Below are positions 52,479 through 61,557 of a stretch of 64,000 nucleotides of DNA, in pieces (positions within the stretch are counted from its first letter, which is position 1; each line of letters opens with the position of its first letter). Origin of the DNA: JAKFWF01 sp031374115 (lineage in GTDB: Bacteria > Pseudomonadota > Alphaproteobacteria > Rhizobiales > Hyphomicrobiaceae). The DNA is taken from contig JANMNO010000039.1 of NCBI GenBank assembly GCA_031374115.1, positions 6,111 through 70,110 on the forward strand, read 5' to 3'. The position numbers and the translations under genes are program-made. Under the pieces are notes generated by a model. The model ran no database searches and had not been told where the DNA came from. It saw only the letters and a program-made list of their open reading frames with translations.

Positions 52479-53324
52479 ATGGATCCGATCGTTTTCAGCG
52501 CGGTGCTCGTGGCGGCCGCGTGTCACGCGAGCTGGAATGCACTCCTCAAACTGAAGCTTGTGCCGATCGTTGCGATTTCGCTCATTTCGGTCGGTTGTGG
52601 GATTGTCGTGCTGCCTGTTCTGCCGTTCGTCGGCTGGCCGCCGGCTGTCGCGTGGCCATATATATTCGGCTCGCTGTTCGTGCACCTGTTTTACTACTCG
52701 ACGCTGGCAGAGGCCTATAAAACCGGAGACTTGGGCCTCGTTTACCCGATTGCGCGAGGCTCGGCCCCGCTTATGACGGCCGTCGGTGCTTATCTGCTCG
52801 TTGGCCAGGAATTAGGTTCGAAAGGCTGGATCGGTGTTGCCGTGTTGGCTGCCGGTGTCATTGTCTTATCCCTCAGATGGGGCAATGTCGCAGCGCCGCC
52901 GAATCTCAGGTCTATCGGCTTTGCGCTGCTCACGGCCATGTCGATCACAACGTACACGTTGATCGATGCGCTCGGCGCCAAGCTGGCAGGTTCGGCGCAC
53001 TCGTATGCCGGTTGGCTGTTCGTACTCGATGGTCTTATGATGACGGCTTACGGCTTGCTGCTGTTTCCCGAACCGTTCAAGGCCGGCATGCGTTCGGATT
53101 GGAAGCTCGTGCTGGTCGGTGGCGGGCTGTCAGCGGCGGCCTACTGGATCGCAATTTGGGCGATGACGGTGGCGCCGATCGCACTCGTGGCGGCGCTGCG
53201 TGAAACCAGCGTGCTGTTTGCCGCCGCGATCGGTATTTTCGTTTTACGTGAACCGATATTGCCGGCGCGGATAGTTGCTGCCTTGATGGTGGCTGCGGGC
53301 GTGATCCTGATCAGGTTGCGATAG
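52479..53324 (+). CDS. EamA-family (drug/metabolite) transporter
   Basis: The 281-residue inner-membrane protein has about ten helices in two EamA repeats: ACHASWNALLK and GLVYPIARGSAPLMTAVGAYLL in the first half, and VAPIALVAALRETSVLFAAAIGIFVLRE in the second, the classical end of the family. Substrate unknown; relatives export amino acids or other metabolites. It begins 89 bases after the pseudogene start, divergently, and converges with the molybdopterin oxidoreductase gene (10-base gap). Confidence 0.88.
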   Translation: MDPIVFSAVLVAAACHASWNALLKLKLVPIVAISLISVGCGIVVLPVLPFVGWPPAVAWPYIFGSLFVHLFYYSTLAEAYKTGDLGLVYPIARGSAPLMTAVGAYLLVGQELGSKGWIGVAVLAAGVIVLSLRWGNVAAPPNLRSIGFALLTAMSITTYTLIDALGAKLAGSAHSYAGWLFVLDGLMMTAYGLLLFPEPFKAGMRSDWKLVLVGGGLSAAAYWIAIWAMTVAPIALVAALRETSVLFAAAIGIFVLREPILPARIVAALMVAAGVILIRLR

Positions 53325-53334
53325 CGGCGCTTGC

Positions 53335-55416
53335 CTACGCAGCCCTGATCCAGCAATGGTTGTCGTGGAACGCGGCCCCGCCAAAGGGGGCGGCCTGGAA
53401 GGCGCTCGTCAGCGTGTTGATGCCTTCGCCGCCTTCGAACTGGCTGTTCGGCGGGATTGCTTCGACGATGACGACGCCTGGCAGCACGCCATCGAAAGCT
53501 TCGGCGTGCAGGACGATTTCGCCGCGCGCATTGCCCATGCGGATCTTGTTGCCGTCGGCAATTCCAAGCTGCGCGAGATCGGCTGGATTGATCTTCGCGC
53601 GGGGACGCCCCTCGCGAGCACGACTGGTCGGCATCTCGTTGAAGGATGAGTTCAGATAGTTTCGCGCTGGCGACGTCGCGAGCTTGAAAGGATGTACGGC
53701 ATCCACTTTCTCATTGACGTCCCAATGATCGGGTAGCGATGGTACGAGGTGCGCGATGCCCCAGTCGTGCTTACGGCCGGCCGGTACGTTTGGCCAATCC
53801 GGCTTAAAGCGAAACTTGCCGTCCGGATAGGCGAAGCCGTTGGCATAGTGCGAGGTCTCAAAATCGGGTTGACAGTCGATCCACTTCGCTTGCTCGAGTG
53901 CTTCGAGCGAGCCCCAACCGGATTTGCGAAGTGTCTCGTCGATCAACTGGCGCGGCGTCATCTCAAAGCCGCGATGCTTCGCACCGACGCGTTTTGCCAG
54001 TCCAACCAGAACGTCGTGATTCGAACGGCATTCGCCCGGCACGTCCATCAGTTTGGGTCCGAGCAGAATGTGCTGGTGCCCGCCGCCCTGATAGATGTCG
54101 TCATGTTCGAGGAACATCGTCGACGGCAATACGATGTCTGACATTTCAGCCGTCGCGGTCATGAATTGCTCATGCGTGCATACGAACAAGTCTTCGCGCA
54201 GGAAGCCGGCTTTGACCTTGCGTTGATCGGGCGCGACCTGCACTGGGTTCATGTTTTGGATGAACAATGCGGTGACGGGCGGCCCGCCCTTGATATCTTG
54301 CGGGTCGCCACACAGGATCGGCCCGATCCGGCTCATGTCGAGCATGCGGATGCTGTCGTCGCGCGCGTCGTGCCCTTCGATCAGCGACTTGTCCCAATTG
54401 AAGATTGCGCCGTTGTTGTGAAATGCGCCGCCACCTTCGTGCAGCCAAGCGCCCGTCACCGACGCGATGCAGCTTGCTGCGTGCATGTTATGGGCGCCGT
54501 TGCGTTGACGCGAGAAGCCGTAGCCCAACCGGAAGTAGGTTTTCGGTGTCGTGCCGACAAGCTTGGCGAAGGCTTCGATTTCCTCCACCTTCAAACCGGT
54601 GATCGTGGCAGCCCACCCCGGCGTGCGAGACTCTAAATGAGCTTCGAGTTCGCGCGGGCAGTCGGTGTACTGCTCCATGTAAGGCCAGTTGGCGTGGCCA
54701 TCGCGAAACAGGATGTGCATCACCGCGCAGGCGAGCGCCCCGTCGGTCCCCGGCCGCAGACACAACGCCATGTCGGCCTGATCCATCGTGCCGTTCTGGT
54801 AGATGTCGATGGCGACAATCTTGGCGCCACGCTCCCTGCGGGCCTTGATCGCATGTGTCATTACGTTGACCTGGGTGTTGACCGGGTTCGTACCCCAGAT
54901 CACCACCACATCGGCCTTGGCCATCTCACGCGGGTCGGGTCCAGCTAGCTTCCCAGTACCGGCAATGTATCCGGTCCAGGCAAGTGTGGTGCAGATCGAC
55001 GAGAATTGTTGCGAGTATCGTTTGGCGTGGCGCAGCCGGTTAATGCCGTCGCGCATCACAAGACCCATGGTACCAGCGAAATAGTACGGCCACACCGCTT
55101 CCGGGCCATGCTGGGCTTCGGCCTTGAGCATGGCTTCGGCGGTGATGTCCAGCGCGTCATCCCAGGATATGCGTGCGAATTCCGTTGAGCCCTTAGGTCC
55201 CTTGCGGCGCAGCGGATGCATCAACCGGTCGGGATGGTGGATGCGCTCCGAGTAGCGCGCGACTTTCGCGCAGATCACACCGTCCGTGTAGCTATTGTCC
55301 TTGGCGCCACGCACCCGGCCAATGCGACCATCAGGTAACAGCTCGACCTCGAGTGCGCACGTCGAAGGGCAATCATGCGGACAAACCGAGTGACCAATTT
55401 CGACGGGGCGGTCCAT
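53335..55416 (-). CDS. Molybdopterin oxidoreductase with [4Fe-4S] cluster
   Basis: The 693-residue enzyme is of the DMSO-reductase superfamily. The N-terminal cluster motif has cysteines at 12, 16, 20 and 49 (VCPHDCPSTC ... GVICAK). Molybdopterin-binding segments include DVVVIWGTNPVNTQVN, KIVAIDIYQNGT and SDIVLPSTMFLEHDDIY; the C-terminal beta barrel has INPADLAQLGIADGNKIRMGNARGE. There is no Tat signal, so it acts in the cytoplasm. Electron-donor subunits are absent nearby, and the substrate is not evident. The sequence class is close to the formate-dehydrogenase-like or biotin-sulfoxide-type orphan enzymes of Hyphomicrobiales. The small ABM-type gene lies 43 bases upstream on the same strand. 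Confidence 0.9.
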   Translation of the reverse strand: MDRPVEIGHSVCPHDCPSTCALEVELLPDGRIGRVRGAKDNSYTDGVICAKVARYSERIHHPDRLMHPLRRKGPKGSTEFARISWDDALDITAEAMLKAEAQHGPEAVWPYYFAGTMGLVMRDGINRLRHAKRYSQQFSSICTTLAWTGYIAGTGKLAGPDPREMAKADVVVIWGTNPVNTQVNVMTHAIKARRERGAKIVAIDIYQNGTMDQADMALCLRPGTDGALACAVMHILFRDGHANWPYMEQYTDCPRELEAHLESRTPGWAATITGLKVEEIEAFAKLVGTTPKTYFRLGYGFSRQRNGAHNMHAASCIASVTGAWLHEGGGAFHNNGAIFNWDKSLIEGHDARDDSIRMLDMSRIGPILCGDPQDIKGGPPVTALFIQNMNPVQVAPDQRKVKAGFLREDLFVCTHEQFMTATAEMSDIVLPSTMFLEHDDIYQGGGHQHILLGPKLMDVPGECRSNHDVLVGLAKRVGAKHRGFEMTPRQLIDETLRKSGWGSLEALEQAKWIDCQPDFETSHYANGFAYPDGKFRFKPDWPNVPAGRKHDWGIAHLVPSLPDHWDVNEKVDAVHPFKLATSPARNYLNSSFNEMPTSRAREGRPRAKINPADLAQLGIADGNKIRMGNARGEIVLHAEAFDGVLPGVVIVEAIPPNSQFEGGEGINTLTSAFQAAPFGGAAFHDNHCWIRAA

Positions 55417-55459
55417 GGGATAATTTTCCTCTATTCAGGACTTCCGGCCGTCCAATAGC

Positions 55460-55768
55460 TCAACTTGGCGACAGCACGTGGATCACGCGGGAGGCAATCA
55501 TGTCTTTGACCTTCGCCGCATAGGCCGCCATGTGAGCCGATGCGGCGTGGGCTGCCAAAGTCTCTGCGCTCGTCCATTTCTCGATTACGACGAAAGTGTC
55601 GGGCCCGACTTTCGTTTGTATGGCCCCAATACCGGCAGCATCCACAGCCGGGCCATACTCGATGCAGCCCTCTTCTGCGTGTACGGCTGGCATGTTGCCG
55701 TGAAACGCGGCCAGCACGGTATCGCGCATGCCGGGCTTCGTGGTGATGATTGCGAGAACGTGGATCAT
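55460..55768 (-). CDS. Antibiotic-biosynthesis-monooxygenase (ABM) domain protein
   Basis: The 102-residue protein has the dimeric ferredoxin-like fold of YgiN-type quinol monooxygenases: VLAIITTKPGMRDTVLAAF, the EEGCIEYG turn, FVVIEKWTSAETLAAHAAS and HMAAYAAKVKDM. Such proteins oxidise aromatic or quinol compounds without cofactor or serve as scavengers. Substrate unknown. It lies between the molybdoenzyme gene (43 bases) and ilvE-type gene (19 bases), all on the minus strand, so one transcript is possible. Confidence 0.85.
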   Translation of the reverse strand: MIHVLAIITTKPGMRDTVLAAFHGNMPAVHAEEGCIEYGPAVDAAGIGAIQTKVGPDTFVVIEKWTSAETLAAHAASAHMAAYAAKVKDMIASRVIHVLSPS

Positions 55769-55787
55769 CTCGGCTACTCTCTCGGTT

Positions 55788-56666
55788 TTACTTTGGGTTT
55801 ACGGCGGCGCTGTAGGCATGCATCAGCGCTTCCGAGTGACGGCCAGGCTGATATTGATGCGGCCCAATCTGGCTGACCGGGGTCACCTCGGCCGCTGTAC
55901 CCACGATGAAGCACTCGGTGAAGCTCGGCAGTTCCTCGGGCATGATGCGCCGCTCGACCACGTTCATGCCAGTCTTCTTGGCGATTTCGATCAAGGTCTG
56001 GCGGGTAATGCCATTGAGGAAGCAATCGGCGATCGGTGTATGCAACGCGCCATTCTTGATGAAAAACACGTTAGCGCCGGTACACTCCGCTACCCGACCC
56101 TGCCAATCGTACATCAGCGCGTCGGCGAAGCCTTTGTTCTCGGCGCGCATTTTCGAGATCGTGCAGATCATATAGAGGCCGGCGGCCTTGGAGGCGACCG
56201 GTGCGCATGCGGGGTCGGGCCGGCGATAATCCGCGATGTCGAGGCGGATGCCGCGCATCTTGGTTACCGGATCGAACATCGACGGCCAGACCCAGGTCGC
56301 GATCGCGGTATGGATCTTGTTGTGCTGAGCCGATACGGCCATCATCTCGCTGCCGCGCCAGGCGACCGGCCGGACGTATTGATCGCCACCACCGTTGAGC
56401 TTGAGCACTTCATCCTTGGCTGCATTGAGTTCGGCAACGGAGAAGGGAATCTCAAAGTCCAGCAGCTGTGCGGACTTCCGAAATCGCTCGGAATGCTCAG
56501 TCGTTTTGAAGATTTTGCCACCGTAGGCTCGTTCGCCCTCGAACACGCAGGAGCCGTAGTGCAAGCCATGTGACAGGACATGGAGTTTGGCATCTCGCCA
56601 CGGAATGACCTTGCCGTTCATCCAAATAAAGCCGTCGCGATCATCGAAGGGGATCAGCTCTGCCAT
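55788..56666 (-). CDS. ilvE: Branched-chain amino acid aminotransferase
   Basis: IlvE transaminates leucine, isoleucine and valine with 2-oxoglutarate. The 292-residue fold-type IV enzyme has HVLSHGLHYGSCVFEGERAY with the conserved aromatic and Arg positions, the PLP lysine K160 in ASKAAGLYM, and ECTGANVFFI, GITRQTLIEIA, and ECFIVGTAAEVTPV, all family hallmarks. It is divergent from the MarR-type gene, sharing a 113-base region with an inverted repeat. Confidence 0.94.
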   Translation of the reverse strand: MAELIPFDDRDGFIWMNGKVIPWRDAKLHVLSHGLHYGSCVFEGERAYGGKIFKTTEHSERFRKSAQLLDFEIPFSVAELNAAKDEVLKLNGGGDQYVRPVAWRGSEMMAVSAQHNKIHTAIATWVWPSMFDPVTKMRGIRLDIADYRRPDPACAPVASKAAGLYMICTISKMRAENKGFADALMYDWQGRVAECTGANVFFIKNGALHTPIADCFLNGITRQTLIEIAKKTGMNVVERRIMPEELPSFTECFIVGTAAEVTPVSQIGPHQYQPGRHSEALMHAYSAAVNPK

Positions 56667-56718
56667 CGGGTCTCCTCGGTCTACCGCGTGCCGGAGGCTG
56701 TAGCAGACCTACGCACCG

Positions 56719-56743
56719 GTCATTTTTACTTAGAAATAATGAC
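56719..56743. promoter_or_regulatory. Inverted repeat in the ilvE-marR intergenic region
   Basis: GTCATT (56719-56724) and AATGAC (56738-56743) are perfect inverted arms 13 bases apart, with partly symmetric AT-rich sequence between. The site is 37 bases before the MarR-type start and could be its operator or one for ilvE. Confidence 0.35.
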
Positions 56744-56779
56744 TTGCCACGGGTAACAACCGCCTCCTAATTAGTCAAC

Positions 56780-57364
56780 ATGACTGACATAAATTCAACC
56801 GCTGATCGTATAACCAGTTTGCCGGCCGGCGAGTCTTCGCCTGTCGACGCCGATATCCAACGGTTGACTGCGGTTGTCGAGTTGATCTTCTTCGCATATC
56901 GCGACTTCACCGGTGAGGCCGACGCAGTACTTAAGAAATTTGACTTCGGTCGCGCCCATCATCGTGTCTTGCACTTCGTAACTTGGCGCCCAGGATTACG
57001 CGTCGCCGATCTTTTGGAAATTCTCAAGATAACAAAGCAGAGCCTGGCTCGTGTACTCAAACAACTGGTCGATCGGGGGTTTATTCTCCAAGAGGCTGGT
57101 GAAGCGGATAGACGCGAGCGCCGCCTCTATCCGACGGCGGCAGGCCGCAGGCTCGCAGAACAATTACGCGCGCTACAAACACGGCGGATCGCCGGCGCCC
57201 TCGGTGAGATCGAACCGCCCGCTCAGGCTGCCGCGGTACAGTTTCTTCTCGCGTTGACAACGTCGGTCAATCGATCTGCCATCGAGCAATCGCTGGCAAA
57301 TGCGGGGATAGGTGTACCGGAGCCGGCGAATGCAATCGGCCGGGACCGGTCAAGAACGAAGTAA
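56780..57364 (+). CDS. MarR-family transcriptional regulator
   Basis: The 194-residue protein has a MarR core: FGRAHHRVLHFVTWRPGLRVADLLEILKITKQSLARVLKQLVDRGFI with the recognition helix at KQSLARVL, and the wing GEADRRERRLYPTAAGRRL with the conserved Asp-Arg. N- and C-terminal tails are polar. The response-regulator gene begins 40 bases after the stop, and a histidine kinase gene follows. The three form a likely operon with ilvE divergent. The ligand is unknown. Confidence 0.88.
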   Translation: MTDINSTADRITSLPAGESSPVDADIQRLTAVVELIFFAYRDFTGEADAVLKKFDFGRAHHRVLHFVTWRPGLRVADLLEILKITKQSLARVLKQLVDRGFILQEAGEADRRERRLYPTAAGRRLAEQLRALQTRRIAGALGEIEPPAQAAAVQFLLALTTSVNRSAIEQSLANAGIGVPEPANAIGRDRSRTK

Positions 57365-57404
57365 CCAGGCCGCAAAGCCTGAAATGACTGCGGAGGGGAA
57401 AATC

Positions 57405-58118
57405 ATGGCACTCGCAACTGAGCGGCGATGTGATCCGTTGCCGGATGATGCACCGCACGTACTCGTTGTCGACGATGACCATCGGATTCGCGAGTTGCTG
57501 TCACGCTACCTGGCCGAGAACGGCTTCAGGGTCACCCCCGCGAACGATGCCAACGCTGCGCGCGCCGCGATGCGTGGCCTAGCATTCGATCTCGTCATTC
57601 TTGACGTGATGATGCCCGGCGAAAATGGGATCTCGCTGGCTCGTGATCTGAAACTAATGTCGAATGTGCCGATCTGCATGCTGACCGCCTTGGCAGACGC
57701 AGAGCACCGGATCGAAGGTCTCGAAGCGGGCGTCGATGATTACCTGCCCAAGCCGTTTGAACCTCGCGAGTTGTTACTGCGGCTCAAAAACATCCTGCGG
57801 CGCGGCCGGATCACACAGGTTGCGGTCGATGAGATCATAATGGGGGAGTTCAGCTTTCACATCGGGCGCGGTGAACTGAAACGCGGCGAGGAGTCGATAA
57901 AGCTTACCGAGCGTGAGCGCGATCTGTTGCGCCAATTCGCGCAACGAGCTGGTTTGCCCGTTGCACGCCATGAACTTGCCGCGGACGAGAGTACTGGGAG
58001 TGAGCGTGCGATCGACGTGCAGATCAATCGTCTGCGGCGCAAGATTGAGACCGACCCATCCAATCCAGTCTACCTGCAGACTGTTCGCGGCAAAGGCTAC
58101 ATCCTCTATACTGACTGA
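57405..58118 (+). CDS. OmpR-family DNA-binding response regulator
   Basis: The 237-residue protein has a receiver domain with the phosphorylation site D67 in VILDVMMPGENGIS, acidic pocket VVDDDH (residues 21-26) and K116 in YLPKPFEPREL, followed by a winged-helix effector with LTERERDLLRQFAQRAGLPVAR and the C-terminal IDVQINRLRRKIE and TVRGKGYIL. GGAGGGG 7 bases before the ATG at 57405 sets the start; a longer start at 57384 is possible. The paired histidine kinase lies 54 bases downstream. Targets are not visible; the system may sense an envelope signal. Confidence 0.93.
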   Translation: MALATERRCDPLPDDAPHVLVVDDDHRIRELLSRYLAENGFRVTPANDANAARAAMRGLAFDLVILDVMMPGENGISLARDLKLMSNVPICMLTALADAEHRIEGLEAGVDDYLPKPFEPRELLLRLKNILRRGRITQVAVDEIIMGEFSFHIGRGELKRGEESIKLTERERDLLRQFAQRAGLPVARHELAADESTGSERAIDVQINRLRRKIETDPSNPVYLQTVRGKGYILYTD

Positions 58119-58172
58119 TCGATAAACTGAACCGGGTGGCACACCCCAGTTGAAACAGAGACGAGCACAGTC

Positions 58173-59591
58173 ATGGTCGCTGCCCGCGATCCATCAATCG
58201 AACGGAATTCGTCGTCCCGATGGTCCGAGATCAAGGACTTGGGACACCGGGTACGGGGGAGTGCGATCTCGATCCTGGGCGAACTAATCCCCAAGGGCCT
58301 CTATGCGCGAGCACTTATCATCATCATCGCGCCGATCGTGCTGCTTGAGGGTGTCGTCGCGTTCGTCTTCATGGAGCGGCACTGGAACGCTGTAACCAGA
58401 CGCTTATCGGAAGCTACCGTTCGCGATGTCGCGGCGCTGATCGATGTCTATCAGGACTACAGCCGTCAGGATGATTATGGCCGCTTGATCGAAATGGCCC
58501 GTGACCGTCTCAATCTATCGATGCAAGTACTGCCACCAGCGGACTTGCCGCCGGCACAACCGCGACCATTTTTTGCTGTTCTTGACCGGGCGCTGTCGAC
58601 GGAGTTGCGCAAGCAGATAAAGCAGCCGTTCTGGATCGATACCGTCGGCAATTCGAGACTCGTTGAAATCAAAGTGAAGCTCAAGACGGCGACGTTGAGG
58701 TTTATCGCAACGCGAAGCCAGACTTACGCATCGAACTCGGATATTTTCATGGCCTACATGGTGGGATCGTCGGTGATCCTGCTCACCTTGGCGATTTTGT
58801 TTCTGCGCAATCAAATTCGCCCCATCCTTCGACTGGCCGAGGCTGCCGACGCGTTCGGCAAAGGCCGTCCCATCGATGACGAGTTCCGTCCGCGCGGCGC
58901 GCGTGAGGTGAGGCAGGCAGCGCAAGCATTCCTGGAGATGCGAGATCGCATCAAGACGCATGTCGACCAGCGCACGGCGATGCTGGCTGGCGTCAGCCAC
59001 GATCTGCGTACGATCCTGACGCGCTTCAAATTGCAGTTGGCTTTGCTCGGCAATCGACCCGAAATCGGCGCGCTGAAGGCCGATGTGAACGAGATGCAGC
59101 ATATGCTGGAGGATTATCTCGCCTTCACACGGGGCGACGGGGGTGAGGAAGCGAAGCCGACGAACTTGCGGGAACTTCTTGAGGAAGTGACGGACGAGAT
59201 GCTGGTTCACGGGCGAACAGTCGATCTGCGGTTGCGCAAACGAAAGGCCGATCTCGTGCTGCCGCTCAAACGACAGGCGTTCAAACGAGCGATCACCAAC
59301 CTGGTGAGCAATGCGGCGCGTTTCGGAGATCAAATCATCGTCCGCGCTGCAACGGAGCGCAATTGGTTGCGAATCGAGGTCGACGACAATGGCCCCGGCA
59401 TTCCGCCTGCGGAACGCGACAACGTGTTCAAGCCATTTTATCGGCTCGACCATGCACGCAATCAGGACGAAGGAAATACTGGACTTGGCCTTGCGATTGC
59501 ACGTGACATTGCCCGCAGCCATGGCGGCGATATCGCGCTTGGCCAAAGCTCGATGGGAGGCCTACGCGCCATTATTCGGGTGCCATTGTAG
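58173..59591 (+). CDS. Sensor histidine kinase
   Basis: The 472-residue kinase has a first membrane helix at about residues 46-66, a periplasmic sensor (67-190), a second helix (192-211), a HAMP domain (RNQIRPILRLAEAADAFGKGRP), the dimerisation and phosphotransfer helix with H276 in VSHDLRTILTRFKLQL, and an ATPase domain with N-box NLVSNAARFG, DDNGPGIPPAERDNVF and GLGLAIARDIARSHGG. It pairs with the response regulator just upstream. The sensed signal is unknown; the periplasmic part is short and has no recognised domain. Confidence 0.92.
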   Translation: MVAARDPSIERNSSSRWSEIKDLGHRVRGSAISILGELIPKGLYARALIIIIAPIVLLEGVVAFVFMERHWNAVTRRLSEATVRDVAALIDVYQDYSRQDDYGRLIEMARDRLNLSMQVLPPADLPPAQPRPFFAVLDRALSTELRKQIKQPFWIDTVGNSRLVEIKVKLKTATLRFIATRSQTYASNSDIFMAYMVGSSVILLTLAILFLRNQIRPILRLAEAADAFGKGRPIDDEFRPRGAREVRQAAQAFLEMRDRIKTHVDQRTAMLAGVSHDLRTILTRFKLQLALLGNRPEIGALKADVNEMQHMLEDYLAFTRGDGGEEAKPTNLRELLEEVTDEMLVHGRTVDLRLRKRKADLVLPLKRQAFKRAITNLVSNAARFGDQIIVRAATERNWLRIEVDDNGPGIPPAERDNVFKPFYRLDHARNQDEGNTGLGLAIARDIARSHGGDIALGQSSMGGLRAIIRVPL

Positions 59592-59598
59592 CTGCGAT

Positions 59599-60162
59599 TT
59601 ACGGGGCTGGCTTAGAGGCCAGCAGCGCGCGATCGATATACTTCAAGTAGTAAGGGAAGGGTTCAGTCACGGCGGCGGGATCTTTCGCCGTATCGTCTAT
59701 GCGACGCAACTGCACGGCTTGACGCCAATAGGGTAGGGACTCGAACGCTGCCAATTCAGTGCGGGACATCGCGCCACCTTGCAAGGCCAGCGAACGAACT
59801 GAGTCCTCAGATAATTTTTCAAAGTAATCCGGTTCGGTAGCGCACAAGTAGCGCTTTGCGGGCACATGCAAACGAACCGGTTCAGTTACAGCCGGTCCAA
59901 AGTGAGGTCCGAGCCAGGCAGCGGCCAGTTCCTCGTGGGTATCGTCGATGCCTTCGAGCGCGGGGTCTTGGCCGAGATTGTGGATCATATGTCCAACGTC
60001 ATGCAAGAGCGCCGCCACAATCAAGTCCGCATCGGCGCCTTGGCGTTCAGCCAAGGCCGCAGATTGTAGAGCATGCTGCAGTTGGTTTACATCCGATAGT
60101 CCGTATTGGTCCGTGGCCCGGTTCGAATAAATGTCGATCAGTTGATCGCGAATGTCGAGCAT
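59599..60162 (-). CDS. PhnZ-like HD-domain mixed-valent diiron oxygenase
   Basis: The 187-residue protein matches the phosphonate-degradation HD oxygenase family. Against PhnZ (numbering recalled from the literature): metal ligands H34, H58, D59, H80, H104, D161 correspond here to H30, H54, D55, H76, H99 and D156; Tyr24 and Lys108 to Y20 and K103. PhnZ Glu27, which contacts the substrate amino group, is Ser23 here. The family cleaves the C-P bond of alpha-hydroxyphosphonates. No phn genes are nearby, and the changed residue suggests a different substrate. GAGG 7 bases before the ATG supports the start. It is convergent with the histidine kinase gene (7-base gap). Confidence 0.87.
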   Translation of the reverse strand: MLDIRDQLIDIYSNRATDQYGLSDVNQLQHALQSAALAERQGADADLIVAALLHDVGHMIHNLGQDPALEGIDDTHEELAAAWLGPHFGPAVTEPVRLHVPAKRYLCATEPDYFEKLSEDSVRSLALQGGAMSRTELAAFESLPYWRQAVQLRRIDDTAKDPAAVTEPFPYYLKYIDRALLASKPAP

Positions 60163-60297
60163 GTTGCCGCCTCAGACCGGGTGATGGTTTTCGGGTTCTA
60201 TTGCTAGTCCGGCTGTGAGACATCAGCAAGAAACAACTGATATCGAATATGTTGAAACCGGCTAGCTAGAATGTTGATCTGCGGTGTACCTGCTTCG

Positions 60298-61431
60298 ATG
60301 CTCCACATCACAAAGAATCGCGCAAAACGGATTTGGTTGAATGCTCAACGGCTCGATACGAGGGCGCCATTCGGGGAAGATCAAAGGGCAACGAGAACAG
60401 CCATCGAGCACTTGGGCTACGTGCAGATCGACACGATCAATGTAATCGAACGTAGCCACCACCACATCCTGTTTACACGCATTCCGCACTATAAACGCGC
60501 CCATCTGCATCAGGCTCAGAAGTTCGACAAAACGGTTTTCGAATACTGGACACACGCACTGTCGTACGTGCCGGTGCGCGATTTTCGCTTCTTTCTCGCA
60601 GCAATGAAACGTCACCGGACGGCGCCTGGAAAATGGTTCGACGCGGTGACGAAAGATGATCTTCGCAAGGTATTGCGGTTGATCCGGGAACAGGGAGCGC
60701 TTTCGATCCGCGACATCGATGACGATGTTCTCGTCGAAAAGGATCATCCTTGGGCCAGCCGCAAGCCATCGCGACGCGCTCTTCAGCTCGCCTTCTTTAC
60801 GGGGGCGGTAGCGATCAGCGAACGATCGGGCATGCTGAAGACTTACGAACTGGTCGATCGTCACTTTGGATGGGAAGGTCCGCCTAAGGCTGCTACCGAA
60901 GCAGAGATTGCGGACTACCTGATTGACCGGGCTCTACGCTCACAGGGCGTCGTGAACCTGGATTCGATTTGCTATCTTGATGCAAAGCGAAAGTCTCGCG
61001 TTCTTCGGCTTATCGAGAAGCGCGTTCGCAGAAAGCAACTGGTCGCGGTCGAAATAGACGGAGCAGCGACGCCTCAGTATTGGATAGAACCGGGAACTCT
61101 CGATCTGAATCGTCGGCCACTCGAAGAGTTAATCCATATCCTTTCTCCTTTCGACCCACTCGTGATCCAGCGTAAGCGGCTGGGATCGTTCTTCGGCTAC
61201 GAACATCGCTTTGAAGCGTACGTGCCAAAGGAGAAGCGCGTGTTTGGCTATTTCACGTTGCCGGTATTGGCTGGCGACGAAATAGTTGCCGCGATTGACC
61301 TCAAGACGGATCGTCAACGGCGTCAGCTGCTGGTGCAAAAGTGGACGTGGGTCGGACGCAAATCCGGCAACCCACTCAAACAGTTAATCGAGGAAGAGCT
61401 GCATCGGTTCGAGCGATTTCAACTTTCTTGA
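60298..61431 (+). CDS. YcaQ/AlkX-type interstrand crosslink DNA glycosylase
   Basis: The 377-residue protein belongs to the winged-helix glycosylase family that excises bulky N-alkyl lesions and interstrand crosslinks. The catalytic signature is YVQIDTINVIERSHH, with the QxD motif (Gln43 and Asp45), followed by HALSYVPVRDF and the C-terminal LSPFDPLVIQRKRLGSFFGYEHRFEAYVP and GYFTLPVLAGDEIVAAIDLKTDR. Three winged-helix repeats are expected. A start at 60271 (9 residues longer) is open; neither start has a good Shine-Dalgarno. It is divergent from the PhnZ-like gene and lies 126 bases before katE. Confidence 0.87.
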   Translation: MLHITKNRAKRIWLNAQRLDTRAPFGEDQRATRTAIEHLGYVQIDTINVIERSHHHILFTRIPHYKRAHLHQAQKFDKTVFEYWTHALSYVPVRDFRFFLAAMKRHRTAPGKWFDAVTKDDLRKVLRLIREQGALSIRDIDDDVLVEKDHPWASRKPSRRALQLAFFTGAVAISERSGMLKTYELVDRHFGWEGPPKAATEAEIADYLIDRALRSQGVVNLDSICYLDAKRKSRVLRLIEKRVRRKQLVAVEIDGAATPQYWIEPGTLDLNRRPLEELIHILSPFDPLVIQRKRLGSFFGYEHRFEAYVPKEKRVFGYFTLPVLAGDEIVAAIDLKTDRQRRQLLVQKWTWVGRKSGNPLKQLIEEELHRFERFQLS

Positions 61432-61557
61432 AACCGGCGACTTGCTCCAGATGATGCATCGCGTGCGCGCGGAACAACTCTCCGATCATCGAGTTTAAGG
61501 TCCAGCTCCCAACCGCAGGACATTCTGCTCCGGACTACCTCTCTGGGATGTAGATAA

